DNA from: Colletotrichum lupini
Taxonomy: Eukaryota; Ascomycota; Sordariomycetes; Glomerellales; Glomerellaceae
Direction of reading: 5' to 3'
Length of the DNA: 64,000 nucleotides
Assembly: GCF_023278565.1 (NCBI RefSeq)
Contig: NC_064676.1
Coordinates: 1,054,001 to 1,118,000, forward strand
Shown: in pieces, positions 35,701 through 49,600 of the stretch
Layout: each line of letters opens with the position of its first letter
How positions within the stretch are numbered: position 1 is the first letter of the stretch
Position numbers and translations under genes: made by a program
Notes under the pieces: model-generated
Seen by the model: only the letters and a program-made list of their open reading frames with translations
Database searches by the model: none
Told to the model about the DNA's origin: nothing

Positions 35701-38700
35701 ATAGAGCGCGTTAAAGTTTACTTATTTTATTAGTAACCTTATATCCCTCTAAGAATTTAATAATTACTAACTTCTTACTCTTAAGAGGCGCGTTAAGGAA
35801 TACGTTAATAATATTATACTAGTTTACTTTAAGGTCGAATTAAGTAGCTATTACTATTATAAGCCTAAAGGCCTTTGCGGCGAGCGTCGAAGCGTACGTA
35901 TTTTATAAGGGGTTAAGTAGTTATATATCCCCCTTTATATATATACGTACTTTTACCTCGCTAACCTCGTTATTAACGTCGTACTTATAAGTATATACCT
36001 ATTTTAATAAAAGTAAGATCCCTTATTTAGGATTATAGTCGACCTCTTTTTATATATTAATATCCCTTAGCTTTTTTATTTCTATATTTATAATATCCCT
36101 AAGTAACTTTTATAGTTACGGTAGGAGATATTTAATATTACTAAACTTCTTTAGTAAGCTTTAGAAATTAACTTTAGTAAGTCGTAGTTTTTAAACTCCT
36201 CTAGAGCGCTCTAAGTAGGTCTTATAAACTACTCCTTTTACTACTTAATAGAGTATTATATATCCTATACTACTTTCCTTTATAGCTTTTTATTAATTAG
36301 GTATAAAGGTAGAGAAAAAGCAGTCCTAAAGACGGTTATAATAATCGCCGTTTCTTATATTTAAATATAAGAGCGTTGCGAAAATACTATTATCGAAGCG
36401 TTATAAAGGTCTATAGGCCCGGTTTAAACGTCTAGGACCTAACGGAGCTTTACTTAGTACTTAATAAGGTAGTTCTTATAAGCTCTATTCTTATATAATA
36501 ATAGAGGTTTATTATAAGGGTTCCTTATTAACGTCGACTTTAGTATTAAGAATTACTTTTTTATAATCGGTACTTCGTCTACCGCGTGCTTTAGTATTTT
36601 ACTAAGAGCTATTAAAAATTAAAAGCTTAAAAACCTCCGTAATATATATAAGCGCTCGTAAAAAGGACTATAAACTACGTAGAGCCGTTTATAACTTAGT
36701 TACTATATCCCCTTCCTTATCCCTATCCCTAAGCTCGCGCAAGGGGGTTATTTTAGGGGTTAGTAATAATAATAAAACTATATTAACCTCTTTAGCCTTA
36801 TTTACCGTACCCCAGAGTATATTTATTAGTTACTTAGCGTCCTAAATAGTTAAAAATCTAATAATAATACTATCCTTAATTACAAAGTTATTTTAAATAT
36901 TAGTATTTCCGAAGTTTAGATCTACTTCCCTAAGTACTTAAATTAACTTATTATTAATATTAAAAAGTTCTTATATTTTTTAAATTACTAAATTTACTTA
37001 CTTACTTACGATAGCTTATTCTTTATATATAGGATTATAAAAGACTTTTTTGTTAAACTTAATATTCTTTATAATAAATACCTACTTAAGCGCGGGTACT
37101 TAGACCCTATATAAGTTATACGTTTTTAGTATATATTTAACTAGGTATTTTATATACCCGCAGGGAAGTACTTTAAACTCCTTTTAATATATACCCCTCT
37201 TACGATCCCTATAAAGAGGGTATACTTAGTAGCTATATATATAGAAGCTACTAAGATACGGAGTAACCGGTTTAAAATCCCGTACTTAGTAACCCGTCTA
37301 TTACTAACGTTAATACCGCTTCTACTAATTAATTTCTATTATAATAAGCAAATCTCCTTTATTAGCCTCTTATAAAGTAATATTATGAATAAAAATTACC
37401 GCTAGTACTATTTCGTTCTATAAATTCGTAAGGAGGTTTATAAAAAAGCATATCTTACGAGCTTTAGTAATTACGAGTTAACCTACTCTTTTAGCGTTAT
37501 TTACGGGTTCTTTCGTATATAAAAATAGAAGTTCTATTCCAATTCTTAGCTCGCTATACTACGTTTTATATATACGTTTAATATTTATAGTTAAGAGAGC
37601 GGTCTTATTATTATTTTTAAAAAAGTAGATTAAAATCCTTTTTTAATAACAAATCGCTACTTCAAGGCTTTATAATACGAAAAGTACTTCCTCTTCTATT
37701 TTTATCCTTAAAGGGAACTCCCTAAGCTACTTATTATATTTATTAAAAACTATAAGTATATATTATTATTTACTAAGAGATAGTTCGAAGTAGAAGAGAT
37801 CTTAGTATATATAGTACTATAGCTATAAGGCTCTTTTCGAGGGTAATCTTTTTAAAACTACTATTTTAGCTTTAGATAATATACATACCCTATACTTAAC
37901 TTATAATAAAAGTTTAATACGTATACCTTAAGTCTTATATAGTAATTAACGAAGAGCATTAGGTCCGAGATAACTTATTTTAAAGTACTAGAGGAGCGCG
38001 CTATTAGACCTCTTATAAGTACGTTAATATAAGCAACGGAATTTTCTATAGCTAATTAGTAATATAATACTAACTAGGCTTTATAAAATACGCTTAAGGT
38101 TTATAAAAAAAGGATAGAATTAGAAGAGCTTATATTCGAAAAAGACTAGATTATTCTTTTGAATAAGCTACTTTTTAATAATACTCTTATAAAGCGTTCC
38201 CTATTATAAAGTATAATCTAGACCGCAATACTAAAATGCGCTTCTATTTAGTAAAGTCTCTAAGACTATATTAATATAAAATCCCTTAATATAAGTAACG
38301 TTCTAGAGCTTTAGATCGCAGGTTCCCTTTCCCTTAGGTCCGTTTAAAACGCCCTTTATAATATAAGTACTACGTGCGGTAATAAGTAATATAATAGTTC
38401 CTAATTTAATATAGTCTTTATTACTTAATAATACGTAACTCTTAGGTTTAAATAGGCTCTTATTATTAACTAAATATATTATTTTATAACTATTTATTAC
38501 CGTATTTTTAAAAAGGGGGTAAGCGCTACTTATAGGGGTACTAAAAATTACGTTTACCTCTAAGTCTTAACTCTTTATAAGTATAATAACTACGTAGCCC
38601 TCGTCCTAGTTTATTAATAAGCTCGCTATAAGTTAATTAGAAGATCCTTTTAGAAACCTAAGTTTCTTAAGGGTTCTATCGTTCCTTAGCTAACTAGCTT

Positions 38701-40033
38701 TCTTAAGCTTACTATAAAATAATTTCTACTTACTTAATTTAATAATAGCGAGGACTTCTTCCATATAGCTCCTTAGTATTTATATTAATAACTTACTAAC
38801 GTTTCGGCCTATAAGTACCTATTCTAATTTTTAGTACGCCGTAGAGCGCTATAGGTATGCGTAATTATAAAAATATATAACGTTACCCTTATTATTTATA
38901 TCGTTAACTAAATTAGAGCGTTTAGTAAAAATAAAATAAGTCCCTCTTTAACCTAAAAGTCGTTTAGTATATACGTCTTAAGTTACTAAGTTAAATATAT
39001 ACGCAATTTCCTCGAGGGTCCTCGTATACGTTCTAAAGGCTATTAATTCGCTAAAGGTCTTATATATACGTTAGCTTTATATAGGGTTAAGTCTAAACTT
39101 AACTATAACTAAGAAGTTAAGTATAGCAATCTCTTTATTAATTTCTAAAATATTATACGTTTTAGCTTAAAAATAAGTAAACTATTACTCTTTATACTAG
39201 CGTTAAGGGTTAATTCCGGTCCTCGCTTTATTAAAGGCTTATTGGTATTCCTCTCGAACCGCATTCCTTATTACTAGTTCGGGGGGCGTAAATTCCTACT
39301 TTAGATATCTAATAATTCGCTATATACTAAACTTAGTACCGTTCTTAGTAGCTTTTTAAAATACGTATTCGTATAGTATAGTATTAACTAATTTTATTAA
39401 CTACTAAATAAGGACTTTAATATAGGTATTAATAATATTACGTTCGTAAGCTATAAGTTACTCGTATTTAGTATCGAGCTCTTATTATTTTTAAATACTC
39501 TCGAGCGTATAAATCCTCTTTATAAGTACGGTATAAAAATAAATTTATTTACGTAAAGTAAGTAGCATAGTTAGCTTTATAAAAAGAAACCCGGCTTAGT
39601 TTTATAAATTACTTATACTTAAAGAAGTTAAAAGGTTCGTATTAAGAGTTATATTTAGAAGCTATTAACGGAGGATTTCTTAGTTTCTTTAGTTATTCTC
39701 GAACGCCTTATAACGGGCTTAGTAGACTCGTAGTTCTTTTTTATTATAGGTCGTAACTAATCGTCCGAATTCTAAGGGTAAAGTGAGCGCTATAGAGGGG
39801 TTAAGGAATGCGTTAAAATCTAGAGTATCTAAGTCGACGTACTTCTAAACCCTAACGCCCTTACTTATAGCGCGAAGTATATTAAACTATTTAATCTAAC
39901 TATCGTAGCTAGTTAGTTTAGCTTAGGCTAAAGTAGGTACGAGTAAGTTAATTATTTTAAAGAGATCGTAAGAATCGTATTAATAAGTACGTTATCGTAG
40001 TATAGGGTCTTAACTAAGAGCTAGGCTTATAAC

Positions 40034-40210
40034 TATTATAAGTTATAGTACGTAGTAATGGGCATACGGAGTATAATAAAAGTGGCTTAACTATTAAAGT
40101 GGAAATAGATAAAAGGAGAAGGTCTATATATACGATATCTGAGATAGATACGTGATTCAGCACGTGACGGGCACTTTGTGAGGTACGATTACTATCCCTG
40201 TTACGTGACA
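40034..40210 (-). repeat. LTR of copia 1 (5' LTR in element orientation)
   Basis: 177 bp partner of 32593-32769, with no indel. Here the inner end (TATTATAAG...) is mutated and the outer end (...GTTACGTGACA) is intact, the mirror image of the left LTR. Confidence 0.9.
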
Positions 40211-40215
40211 AATTA
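40211..40215. repeat. target-site duplication of copia 1, right copy
   Basis: AATTA next to the right LTR terminus, partner of AATTG at 32588-32592. It lies inside the reading frame of the host gene. Confidence 0.65.
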
Positions 40216-40732
40216 CTACCACACTCCAAGCGTGGAATGTCTTAGGCAAGCGGACGCCCTTCACGTCTAGGCGGGGCCCTTCATCCAGGTATCTCGCTAT
40301 ATATTCTCTCAAACAGCCAGCATCCCATATCAGGTGATGATGTGGAAATGCCTCGCCCTGAACAGGTCCAAATTTGAGCATGAGCAAAAGGCGTAGCGCG
40401 AGGTTGATGGTAGACTCTTGCGCTTCAGAGTTTGGCCGCTCCCCGTCTTTATCGCAGAAATAGGCGGACACATCGGCTTTCGTGATCGAATTCGCAGTTG
40501 ACAAGTAGAGAATGAAAGCCTTGAACTTTTCGGTTTCCTTGAGAGCCATGTAGAGACCGTTATGGTACCCGGCTATCACGCCCCATTGGCGATAGCAGTA
40601 TCCAAGGTAAGCAGACTGACTACAAGGTATGGTGGTTGCCAGTCGTCCATAGCGAGCAACATCGGTAGGTTTCGGTAGACTACAAAGAGTCTCAGCGAGG
40701 TCTTTGAAATCGGCTTCTCCAAACTCTGTCAT
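40211..40732 (-). pseudogene. 5' part of a membrane protein gene split by copia element 1
   Basis: The minus-strand frame from ATG 40732 gives 174 codons (MTEFGEADFKDLAETLCSLP...) up to the transposon edge. Visible features are KPTDVARYGRLATTIPCSQSA, a TyrCys-rich stretch around YLGYCYRQWGVIAGYHNGLY, and KGVRLPKTFHAWS just before the junction. The frame continues across the insertion into 32587-31989, making a protein of about 350 codons with one C-terminal transmembrane helix. I recognise the layout as a recurrent, uncharacterised ascomycete protein but know no function for it. It was transcribed divergently from the GDSGG-motif gene that starts at 41126 or 41369. An exon upstream of 40732 is possible because a TATAG acceptor-like site precedes it. 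As it stands the gene cannot make the full protein. Confidence 0.75.
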
Positions 40733-41125
40733 TTGACAACCGTGCTATATGTCGGGTTGAGATTAGAAGGTAAAGGAGTTAGAACAAAACTTGACTAAAC
40801 GAAAACATGCGAGAATACCTTTGTATACATTGTCTAAGACAATAATATCAAGCTGTCGCCCCATTTCCCAAAATCAAGGCGGCAGTCCTCCTATGATGGA
40901 TGCACATCCTCTAGCGTTTTTACACTTCTGAGCAACCTATGACTATCCCCTGTTCCTCCCTCCCTTGCGTCAAATAAACTGCTCAGTTACACAAATGGTA
41001 CAGAGACAGATGGAAATTCCCGCTAGATATTGTCTAATAAAACGTTCCCATTGGTTAAATCCATAGGTCACAAAATTGTGGCTGGATTGCCCCGAAGGTC
41101 GGATGTGATGATAGGGTGACACGGC
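40733..41125. promoter_or_regulatory. shared promoter region of a divergent gene pair
   Basis: 393 bp between the two disrupted head-to-head genes (636 bp if the + gene starts at 41369). Base composition is normal and CpA/TpG are retained. No clear TATA box was chosen. Confidence 0.45.
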
Positions 41126-43644
41126 ATGCGTCCTCGAATTCCGCTTGGCTCATTCGTCAATCACTGGCCGCTGAAAGCCACGCCGCCTCGTTTTGCAGGG
41201 CACGCCTTTAGCAAAGTTGCCCTATATCGTCCGCCATGTCCGCGAAGTCGTCACCGGAGGGGAAATGGCACCGTATTTCTGCTCTTAAACCTAGCACTAA
41301 CATTGTCGTTCTCCTTGGGAAATCCCCTCAGGCATGGCATTACATTGGGGTCAATTTCGCGACATACAATGCCTCAATTCAGGCGTCCGAGATGGCCAAA
41401 CCCTCAAGACTCCTGCGGTCACGAGATACTCAATACGATTCTCACGAGGAAAAAGGCATGGTTCGCAAATGGACTAGCCCTTGAAAAGTATTCCACAGAC
41501 TTAGAACCAAATCTTCAAGCAGCCTTGAATAGCCTCGGTCTTGAGCGTGGCGAGATATATGTTCGACTTTACATGATCGGCCGGGCTGAAACAACATCAG
41601 AGCCCACGATCATGGTCTGTTGCATGAACGAAAGCATCAGGTCTCGCGTGAAAAACGAACTACGAGCCAATCCTACACTACGAGCCTGTCGCGAGTTCCT
41701 CGTCCATGGGCTGCCGCACCCGCTTGAGCAACTGCGTCCAGCACGACCTCTGGCAGGAACTAGCAACAACTGTAGTCGTTACGAAGAAAAGCTTGAAACA
41801 GACTTGCCTTCTAATGTAGCTTCGGGCGATGAGGTCTTTTCGCCGACTGCGTCGCTAAGCTTGGGACGCCGTCTGTTCAAGCCTCCAAACGACAACGAGG
41901 CTATTCTTTGGGCCACGGGTGGTGTTTTTCTTCATATCGATGGCGCATGTCTTCAACTCACAGTTGAGCATGGTCCAAGTGACTTAGACGCGGATCAAGA
42001 TTCTCCTTCTACGCTAGAAACGGATCTGGACGCCTTCTCAATCAATGGGAGCGAGGATGACGAAGAAGAGGAATCCTTGCTCACCTACGACGTCTTGAGT
42101 CAAGGGAGTATCACTCCGAAAAGGAGCTTTCTTTCGCAAAGGTCATTTTCGATCAACCGATCAGAGAGTTCTTCATGGGACAACGAAAGCTCCATTGCAG
42201 AGGATTGGCCCTACGGAGACAACCATGATACTGGATCTGATGCTGAACCATCGCGTAACTCAGGGTATCGAACTCGGAATTCTATCGACGATATCCAGCA
42301 CCTCGAAGCTACAAAAAGTGTCGGAGTGATTAGTATTCGCGCCAGCCAAGGCTCATCCCCAGGGCTCGATTACGCCCTTATACACACACCACCCCCAAAG
42401 CCATGCGATTCCGTCAATGGGTTCACTGTTCCGATTGGGAACGCAACGAGATCCCTCTACGTCTGTAGAAGCGACTTATCTCCGCCAGGAGAGAAGAAGA
42501 TACTTATAGTTGGGGATGGTGGATCTATTCGTACCGGAGACCTCCCACCAGGAACGACTCTGTTCAAAAGAACCGGTCTGAACTCCTTCCAACACTTACA
42601 AATTGTGCGACTCATCGGCAGCAACTTCGTCTTTGGCGATTCGGGAGGGGCAGTGCTAGACCAAGAATCAGGCGCCTTCTACGGTCATGTTGTGAGCGGC
42701 AGTCCGGGTACGGGTATAGGTTACCTGGTGCCAGCAACCGAAGTGTTTCAAGATCTGAGCTCGAGGGGCTTTCAAGCAGAACTACATGGACGTCATTTTT
42801 CCCAAAGCGTGCAATACGACATGGATAGATCCAACAGCTGGTTGGATGATCAACTCAAGGCCAGCAAGTTCCCCCGTAGGGATGCCTCAACTCAAACCGA
42901 ATTTGCCCTGCTACCTACGCCGCCCTTGTCGCAGGTGGGCAGTGACTCCTATCAGCCTCGCTTACGAACTCCATATTTCGTAAGTCCCATCGAATTTGGT
43001 CATAAATCATTTAGATCTCGCTGGCCATATTTTGTCGGCCCCGAGAGATCAGTGCTAGCCACTTGGTTCAACGACAGGCTGCTAGACGACCTGCAAAATA
43101 TCGGTGCTGAGGATCTGTGGTCGATGTTCTTCGAATCCAGTGCATCCACATATTCTGGAAAGATCGAAGCGCTTCGGAACTTTTGTCGAACAGCAACACT
43201 GGAATCCCTGGAGATGGGTGTGTCCAAAGTGTCCAAAGTTTCGACGATATGGCTAGATCAGCGAGAACATCATAGCCTCGGAAACCGATCTACCCCGGGA
43301 GCTCTCACAGCCGGAGAACTATTCAAACAATTGAAGCTCAAGGTGCGCTTCTCATCCCACATCTGCAATGCTTTGTATTTGCCGACTGTTCCAAATGCTC
43401 ATCTCTCGCTAGCGATTTGGTGAACGTGGTTATGTTGATGCCGACAGACGAATAATGTACGTTCTGGTACGACAATTCGCCCATCTTCTCAACTTGCTAA
43501 TGCCCACATAGATTTGTGCAGAACCTTGACCCTTCCTCAGTACTGTGCCTTGCGACCACATGTTCAAGGACAGAGCGAGATGGGTTAGGAAATATCATTT
43601 ACAGACATATAATGTTTCGTCCCTATTTTGGCGTCACGCTACGC
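41126..43644 (+). CDS. GDSGG-motif membrane protein, 5' part (exons 1-3 before LINE)
   Basis: Exons 41126-43342, 43413-43456 and 43512-43644 join in phase (introns of 70 and 55 nt). They continue after the LINE at 50202-51870, for a total of about 1298 residues from 41126, or 1217 from ATG 41369, which starts MPQFRRPRWPNPQ and may be the true start. Landmarks in 41126 numbering are YSTDLEPNLQAALNSLGL with GEIYVRLYMIGR (near 143-172), an acidic Ser-rich linker (about 290-390), and Ser506 in FGDSGGAVLDQESGAFYGHVVSG, which looks like the nucleophile loop of a trypsin-fold protease. Next come ALWFxDRLLDDL-like and SASTYSGKIEALRNFCR segments, and NLDPSSVLCLATTC with YRHIMFRPYFGVT in exon 3. Catalytic His/Asp were not located, so activity is unproven. 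All exons are open in spite of the nearby RIP tract. Confidence 0.7.
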
Positions 43645-43654
43645 GTAAGTAAAA
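43643..43654. repeat. target-site duplication of the LINE, left copy
   Basis: GCGTAAGTAAAA, identical to 50150-50161. It overlaps the last two exon bases and the GTAAGT splice donor of the host gene. Confidence 0.9.
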
Positions 43655-46600
43655 CAACCTTCCTCCTATATACTTTTTCTTAGCACGCACTATTAGTATA
43701 GGCCACTCTACTATACTAACCTCCTTAATAAGGCCTATTCTACCCCCCTTTCTCCTATATTAACTATAACTAGCTTAAATAACGGCCGCTATATACTATT
43801 ATAACTATTACCCTCTTTAAATACTTTTAATACCCTCTTAAGCTTTATTACGATTATCTAATTTATATTACTTTAGTCCCTAACTAAAAAACGCCGTATT
43901 CCGGACTTTATTAAAGTAATACTTATAACCCCTAAGATTATAAAAGTTCTAATTATAAGACCTAAGCTAGATACGTTTATTACTACGACTTAGCTTAGAT
44001 TAATAATAATAACCTAACTCTTCCCTAACTACGGAGCGCGTTTTAATAAGATTATAATTATTAATAAGATTAGGACCCGTCTCTTTAGCCTTTATTTTAT
44101 AAGGGATATTACTCTTATAACTATTTAAAAGTCCTTTTAGCTATTAAAAAACTCTAAATATGCTATTATTATAAGCTATTATATTACTAAGCTCGAGGCT
44201 CTTTTTAAAAAACCTTAGTTATTACTTATTAGAACCTCTTAATATAAGCCGGATTATAAAATTATAATAGGCCTCTTTTTTATTAGAGTACTTTTTTAAA
44301 ACTCTAGCTATTATACTTAGCGTCTTATTAATTACTAGCCCTAGGGGCTTATAGCTCGAGCTTTAAATATAATAAGTAACTTATAAAAAAGAGCTAAAAA
44401 CGCACTTCCCTCCCCTAATACCTATATTTTTATTTACTTTAACCCTAAGAATCCCCGCTATTAAGTAAAGGTACGGTTTATTTATAAAAAAGTTATTAAA
44501 AACTACTTACTTAAGGGTAAAAATATTAGCCCAGTAACTAAGGTTTTAACTAGTTACGTACTTACCCTAAAGACCTTAAGAGCATAATAAGCTATACTTA
44601 ATCGCTATACTTAGCTACTTAAACTCTTTAATATAATTATTATTAAAAGATCTGAAATTTAGTCTACTTATATTATTAAAAGTATTAAGACTTAGATCCC
44701 CGGCCTTAATAAGTAACCCCTCGACTTTAGTATATACGTTTAGGACGAGGTTAAAGTAGTAATAAAAATAACCCCCCTGTACTACTAGACCTCTAGCTTA
44801 ACAAATAGCCCCCGCATAACTTATATTATATCTTTCCTAAAACTAATAAAAAGGCCTTTTAATATTTTTAAATTAGTAATAGCCTAACTACTTACTTACC
44901 GACCCCTTTTTAAGTAATACTAAGTCTACTTAAATTAGTATAGCTCTAAGGACTATATTAAAACTTAACGCTACTATTATTATAAAAAGCTAAGATATAA
45001 TAATAACTATACTACGATCGTTCTTTAATACGCAAATTACTAGGGGCTATATATAAGTAACTATATAAGCTATTTTATATACCCTTAAAAAAAAGATAGT
45101 ACTATTATTTACTAAACCTCTTAATAAAAAAAACTCTTATATAAAGTAAGTAGAGAACTTTATATATAAGCTACGAAGCTTAACCTCCCCCTAAGCCTTA
45201 CCCCTAAGTTAGACCTTATAAAGTCCTTAGGTACTTAGCTCTAAAATAAGATTATAAATATTAAAATAGAGAGACTTACTAAGGATATTATTTAGAGGTT
45301 TATAATTATTAATATAGCTATATATAATACTAAAAACTACCTAAGTAAATAAGAATAAACTTACTTAACTATTATAAAGTTAAATAGTATTATAAATTTT
45401 ATTTTAAAAAGTAATAACTACCCCTTTTTTAAGAAATAGGGCTCTAAACTCCCCCCTAAAAATAACTTAGAATACGAAGAGCCTACTTTAAAAAAAAAGA
45501 ATAAAAATAAATATAAAAGCGCCTCGCATAAGCGCTTTATAACTACTTATAACTAGCGTATTTAATACGTATTAAAATTAAAATATTATAAACTAACGTA
45601 TAAAAAAACGGCCGTAAGTATAACTACGCCCTTATTACTACCGAATTCGAATAAATAAACATCCTATTATTATAAGAGCTATAATATAATATAAATAAAC
45701 TATAAAATATTACTAAATCTTACCCTAGCTTTACCTTATACTCGCTAATTTAGAACTAAGTTATAATTATTAATAGACCCCGGGTCCTTATATATATCTA
45801 CCGGACCTTCTTATACTTAGTAACGTTCGATATTATAAAGCTCCCTTACTAAGACTTACTTAGAGTACGTATTTTAAGATATTATATTTTTAATATCTAC
45901 TATACCCTTAATAAAAAGTATATATTAATAATACTTAATTACTAAACCCCCCCGCAAAAGCTATTTATTATAGGGGATCTAAACTTTTATTATACTAATT
46001 AATAACCGGGGACCCCTTTATATACCCCTAAGAACTACTTTATTAACTAAATAAACGGCTACTACCTTATTATACTAAACCCTATAGGGGTCCTTATTTA
46101 TAAAGTGGGTAACGTACTTAACTTAACTATTTTTAATATCCTCTTAGCCCGGACTTAGATTACTAACTATATATATATTAAATTAGATTATAATACCCTT
46201 ATTACGACTATCCCCCTTCTTATTAACTTAAGTAATACGTATTAGCTAAGAAAAAAAAGCAGAGGATTAAACTAAAGAATATATTATAGTTCGTAAAGAG
46301 GGTTAAGGAGCTAACCTAGGTATTATATATTATATATAATACTATATAAGACCTCGATCTAATTATAGAGAGCCTTAATAACGTATTTTAGTATACCTAT
46401 ACTTCTTCCTTTACCCTATACTATATAAGGAGTAGGGGGATAAAATAATAAGATAAATCGTATACTAAGGCTGATAAACGCTTTAAAGCGGTATACGTAG
46501 CCGACCCCTAATTTCTTATTATAACTATAGCTAATTAGTAACGTAATAGTACTATATAAAGGGCTAAGGCCGCTATATAAGCTAGAATAGTCTTTTTTAT

Positions 46601-49600
46601 TAAAAAGGATTTAGATATATACCGAATTATAAATTAGAACCGGCCTAGGCCTTAGGTCTAATCCCCTCTTTTATAAAATAATAAGAATATAGTTACCGAA
46701 CTTACTAAAAAAGCGATACTCTTTTAAAAAAAGCTTTTAAAGCGTATAATTATAAAAGACGACGTATATTTTGACCTTATAATATACCCTTAATAATTAT
46801 TATTTTAAGATCTTATTATTTATTAATACGAAGTAAATAATATAATACTTAGTATAGGAAATACTACCCTTAGTATAAATAATATTATAATTTTAATACT
46901 ACGGGCTTACTAGTTATATATTAATAACTACGTCCGTTATTTTTACTAAGCCTATCTCGTACTTAAATACTACCCTAAGGCCTAGTAAGACGCTAAAGTA
47001 ATAATAATACCGAAGCCTAATTAAAATATACGTACTTATAAAAGCTAGCACCCGATCTTATTTTTAATAACCCTAGAGAAGGGGCTAGAGCGCTTTATAG
47101 CTAAGAAGATATTTTATATTACTATTACTTAAGGCGTACTTAACTTATAAGTAGCCGGGGTACTACCTAAATAATTAACTACGGATATAGCTAAGGTAAT
47201 AGCCTACAATATATAGGCTACTTTTAATAAAAAACTAGTTACTATTATTATTATAATAAATATTAAAAGAGCTTTTAACTTAGTACTATATAACCGGCTA
47301 TATAATTAGCTCTAGGCATAGGGTTAGCTTAAGAATATTATTACCTAAGTATAATACTTTAACTAGTCGCACCGAGCCTCGGTTTATTATAAAAAATACT
47401 AAACTCTTATATCCCCCCTTTTTTACGGTTTATTATAGAGGTTACCGATCTTACTTATTCTTTTTTTATTATATACTAAGTAGATTTATTAAATTAGCCC
47501 GGAGTCCTCTAAATTCGGCTATATTAATAACTATATAATATTAAGCGTTAAAAAGGACCTTATTAAGGCTACCTCCTAGGTATAGTAAATTCTAAATAAT
47601 ACTATTACTTAGGGTAGGGATAATACTATTTAGTTTAATCCTAAGAAAACCGAAGTCCTTTATTTTATAAAATAGACCTCGCCGAGGGCTAGAAATATTG
47701 CCCCCCCCCCTATTTACTACGGTAATAAGGAGATTAAACCTTACGAAAAAGGTATTATAAAATAACTAGGTATTACTTTTAATAAGAAACTACTTTTCTA
47801 TAGCTATATCGCTAATTACCGAAGTAAGGCTAGGTCTATAACTAACTATATTAAAAGCCTTAATAAAGTCTTTAATAATACGCCCCTAGCTACTATATAT
47901 AAAATAATTTATATTATCGTTATTCCTAAGGCCTTATATAGCGCTAAGCTATAGTACCCCGGCCCGACCTAACCTATTTTTAAAATTAGGGTTAATTCCG
48001 AAATACGCGCCTAACTAGAAGTCTAATACGGGCTAAAGTTAGTTATTAAGACCCTCTAAACCTTTATTAATATTACTTTAAGGGGCTCCTTTTTAATATA
48101 GCGGATTATATTAATTATAGCGCTACTGCGCGAGGTAAGTATATTATTAATAAAGCTTTTTTTAAACTCTTTTAGAAACTACTATATTATTAGGCTTTTT
48201 ATACTAAACTACTCTTATCCCCTAGCCTAGAGGATTTATAATTATAAGCTACTATATAACTATAAAAACCCCTCTTACTTAATTATACTTATTTAAATAG
48301 CTAGTTAAGTTAAACGTCCCCTATAACTAGCCTTATTACCCCGCGACTTTTTAATTATAAATAACTTTAATAATATTTAAAAAATAACTAAAATAAAAAA
48401 AATATAAAGCTATTACGAATAATATAAATCTCTCCCTATTACGTATATTATAACCTATATAAATAGGTTATAAATAACTCTAAAGACTACGGGCTTTGGG
48501 TATACTATTTACTAAGGACCGTAACTAATTTATTTTAAATACTACCGCCTCCCCTAAACTAAGGTCTTTAATACTAAAATAAAAGGGGCTATTATAAGTC
48601 TTTACGCGGCGCTAAGGCTTAAGAATAAGTCTATTATAACTATTATAATTTATTTAAATAACTAGGCCGCTATTAAGTACCTAAATAATACCCCCCCCTT
48701 ATCTTTTTAATAAGCTATTCTTAAGTTTAAAGAGCTTATTAAAAACGTTAAGGTCCCCGTTACTTCTTATTAAATACTTAGCTATAAGAGTATTATAGAG
48801 AACGAAATAGTAAACTAATTAGTTAAAAAAAGTATTATTATAAGTCCTTTTAACCTACTTATATACCCCCTAACTATTACTTATATTAAGTATCGTACTT
48901 AAGAAAAATAACTAACTATATTCCGGGGCTAGTAAGAGGATTATTAACTAGACTTTTATAAGGCCCTCGCCTTATTTATTAATAATACGGCGAGCCCCGA
49001 GCTAAAGTTACTTATATAACGCTAGCTCTATTAGCTCCTCTTAGCTAGGTCTAGCTATAAAGACTATACTATATATTACTACCTATATAACTATAATAAT
49101 ACTAACCTCTACTACTTATATAAAAAGAAAAAAGTACTTAACTATATTTATTATTACTATTTAATCTTGCGCAGGGGCACGCTATAGTTTATTTAAACTA
49201 ACTTCGTTTAATATTAACTCAGTAAAGACTAATTTACTTATATTATACTACTATAGAGCTCCTAGTTCTTTATTAATATCTACCTAAAATAAACTAATAT
49301 TTATTAAAATCGGGTTAGTGCGCGCGGAATTAGTTATAATAATACTAAACCCGTATTTATTACTAAATAGTACGGCTATAGTAAAAGTATTAGGGTGCCC
49401 CCCTTAGCCCTTATATTAATAAACCGACGTAATAAGACGTATTATATAGTTTATATCCTAACTAGCTATTTAGAATAGACCTTTTTAAACTAAACCCCCC
49501 TACTATAATAAGTTTACTAATACGGCCGTTAGCTCCCCTAATAAATATTAATCTTATAGGGCGAGTACGTTAATACGGCTCGTTTAATTAGGATACGTAA

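Larger units (their letters stand above)
32593..40210 (-). mobile_element. Ty1/copia LTR retrotransposon 1, RIP-degraded, 7618 bp
   Basis: The element has two 177-bp LTRs with TGTCAC/GTGACA termini and a 5-bp target duplication (AATTG/AATTA). The interior is extremely AT-rich, nearly without CpA or TpG and full of TpA. Read on the minus strand, the order fits copia: the reverse transcriptase signature survives as FYVDNFIILYY at about 35548-35582 (YVDD changed to YVDN by G to A), and an RNase H tail follows at about 34925-34600 with VNYDN..TIRLV and ILINKLTKNL. A purine run (TTAGGGGG on the minus strand) touches the left LTR, as expected for the 3' polypurine tract. Frames are broken by TAA/TAG mostly where Gln is expected. 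It is longer than common copia elements: about 1.8 kb between RNase H and the 3' LTR is unexplained. Confidence 0.88.

Noticed and set aside
41126..41368. First 81 codons of the GDSGG-gene frame as certain coding sequence
   Set aside because: The stretch is Arg/Pro-rich and unlike the rest; ATG 41369 may be the true start, so only the frame from there on is claimed firmly.
43343..43423. Continuation of exon 1 of the GDSGG gene to the stop at 43423
   Set aside because: Splicing at 43342|43413 restores GYVDADRR and the exon 3 block in phase; the read-through would truncate the protein.
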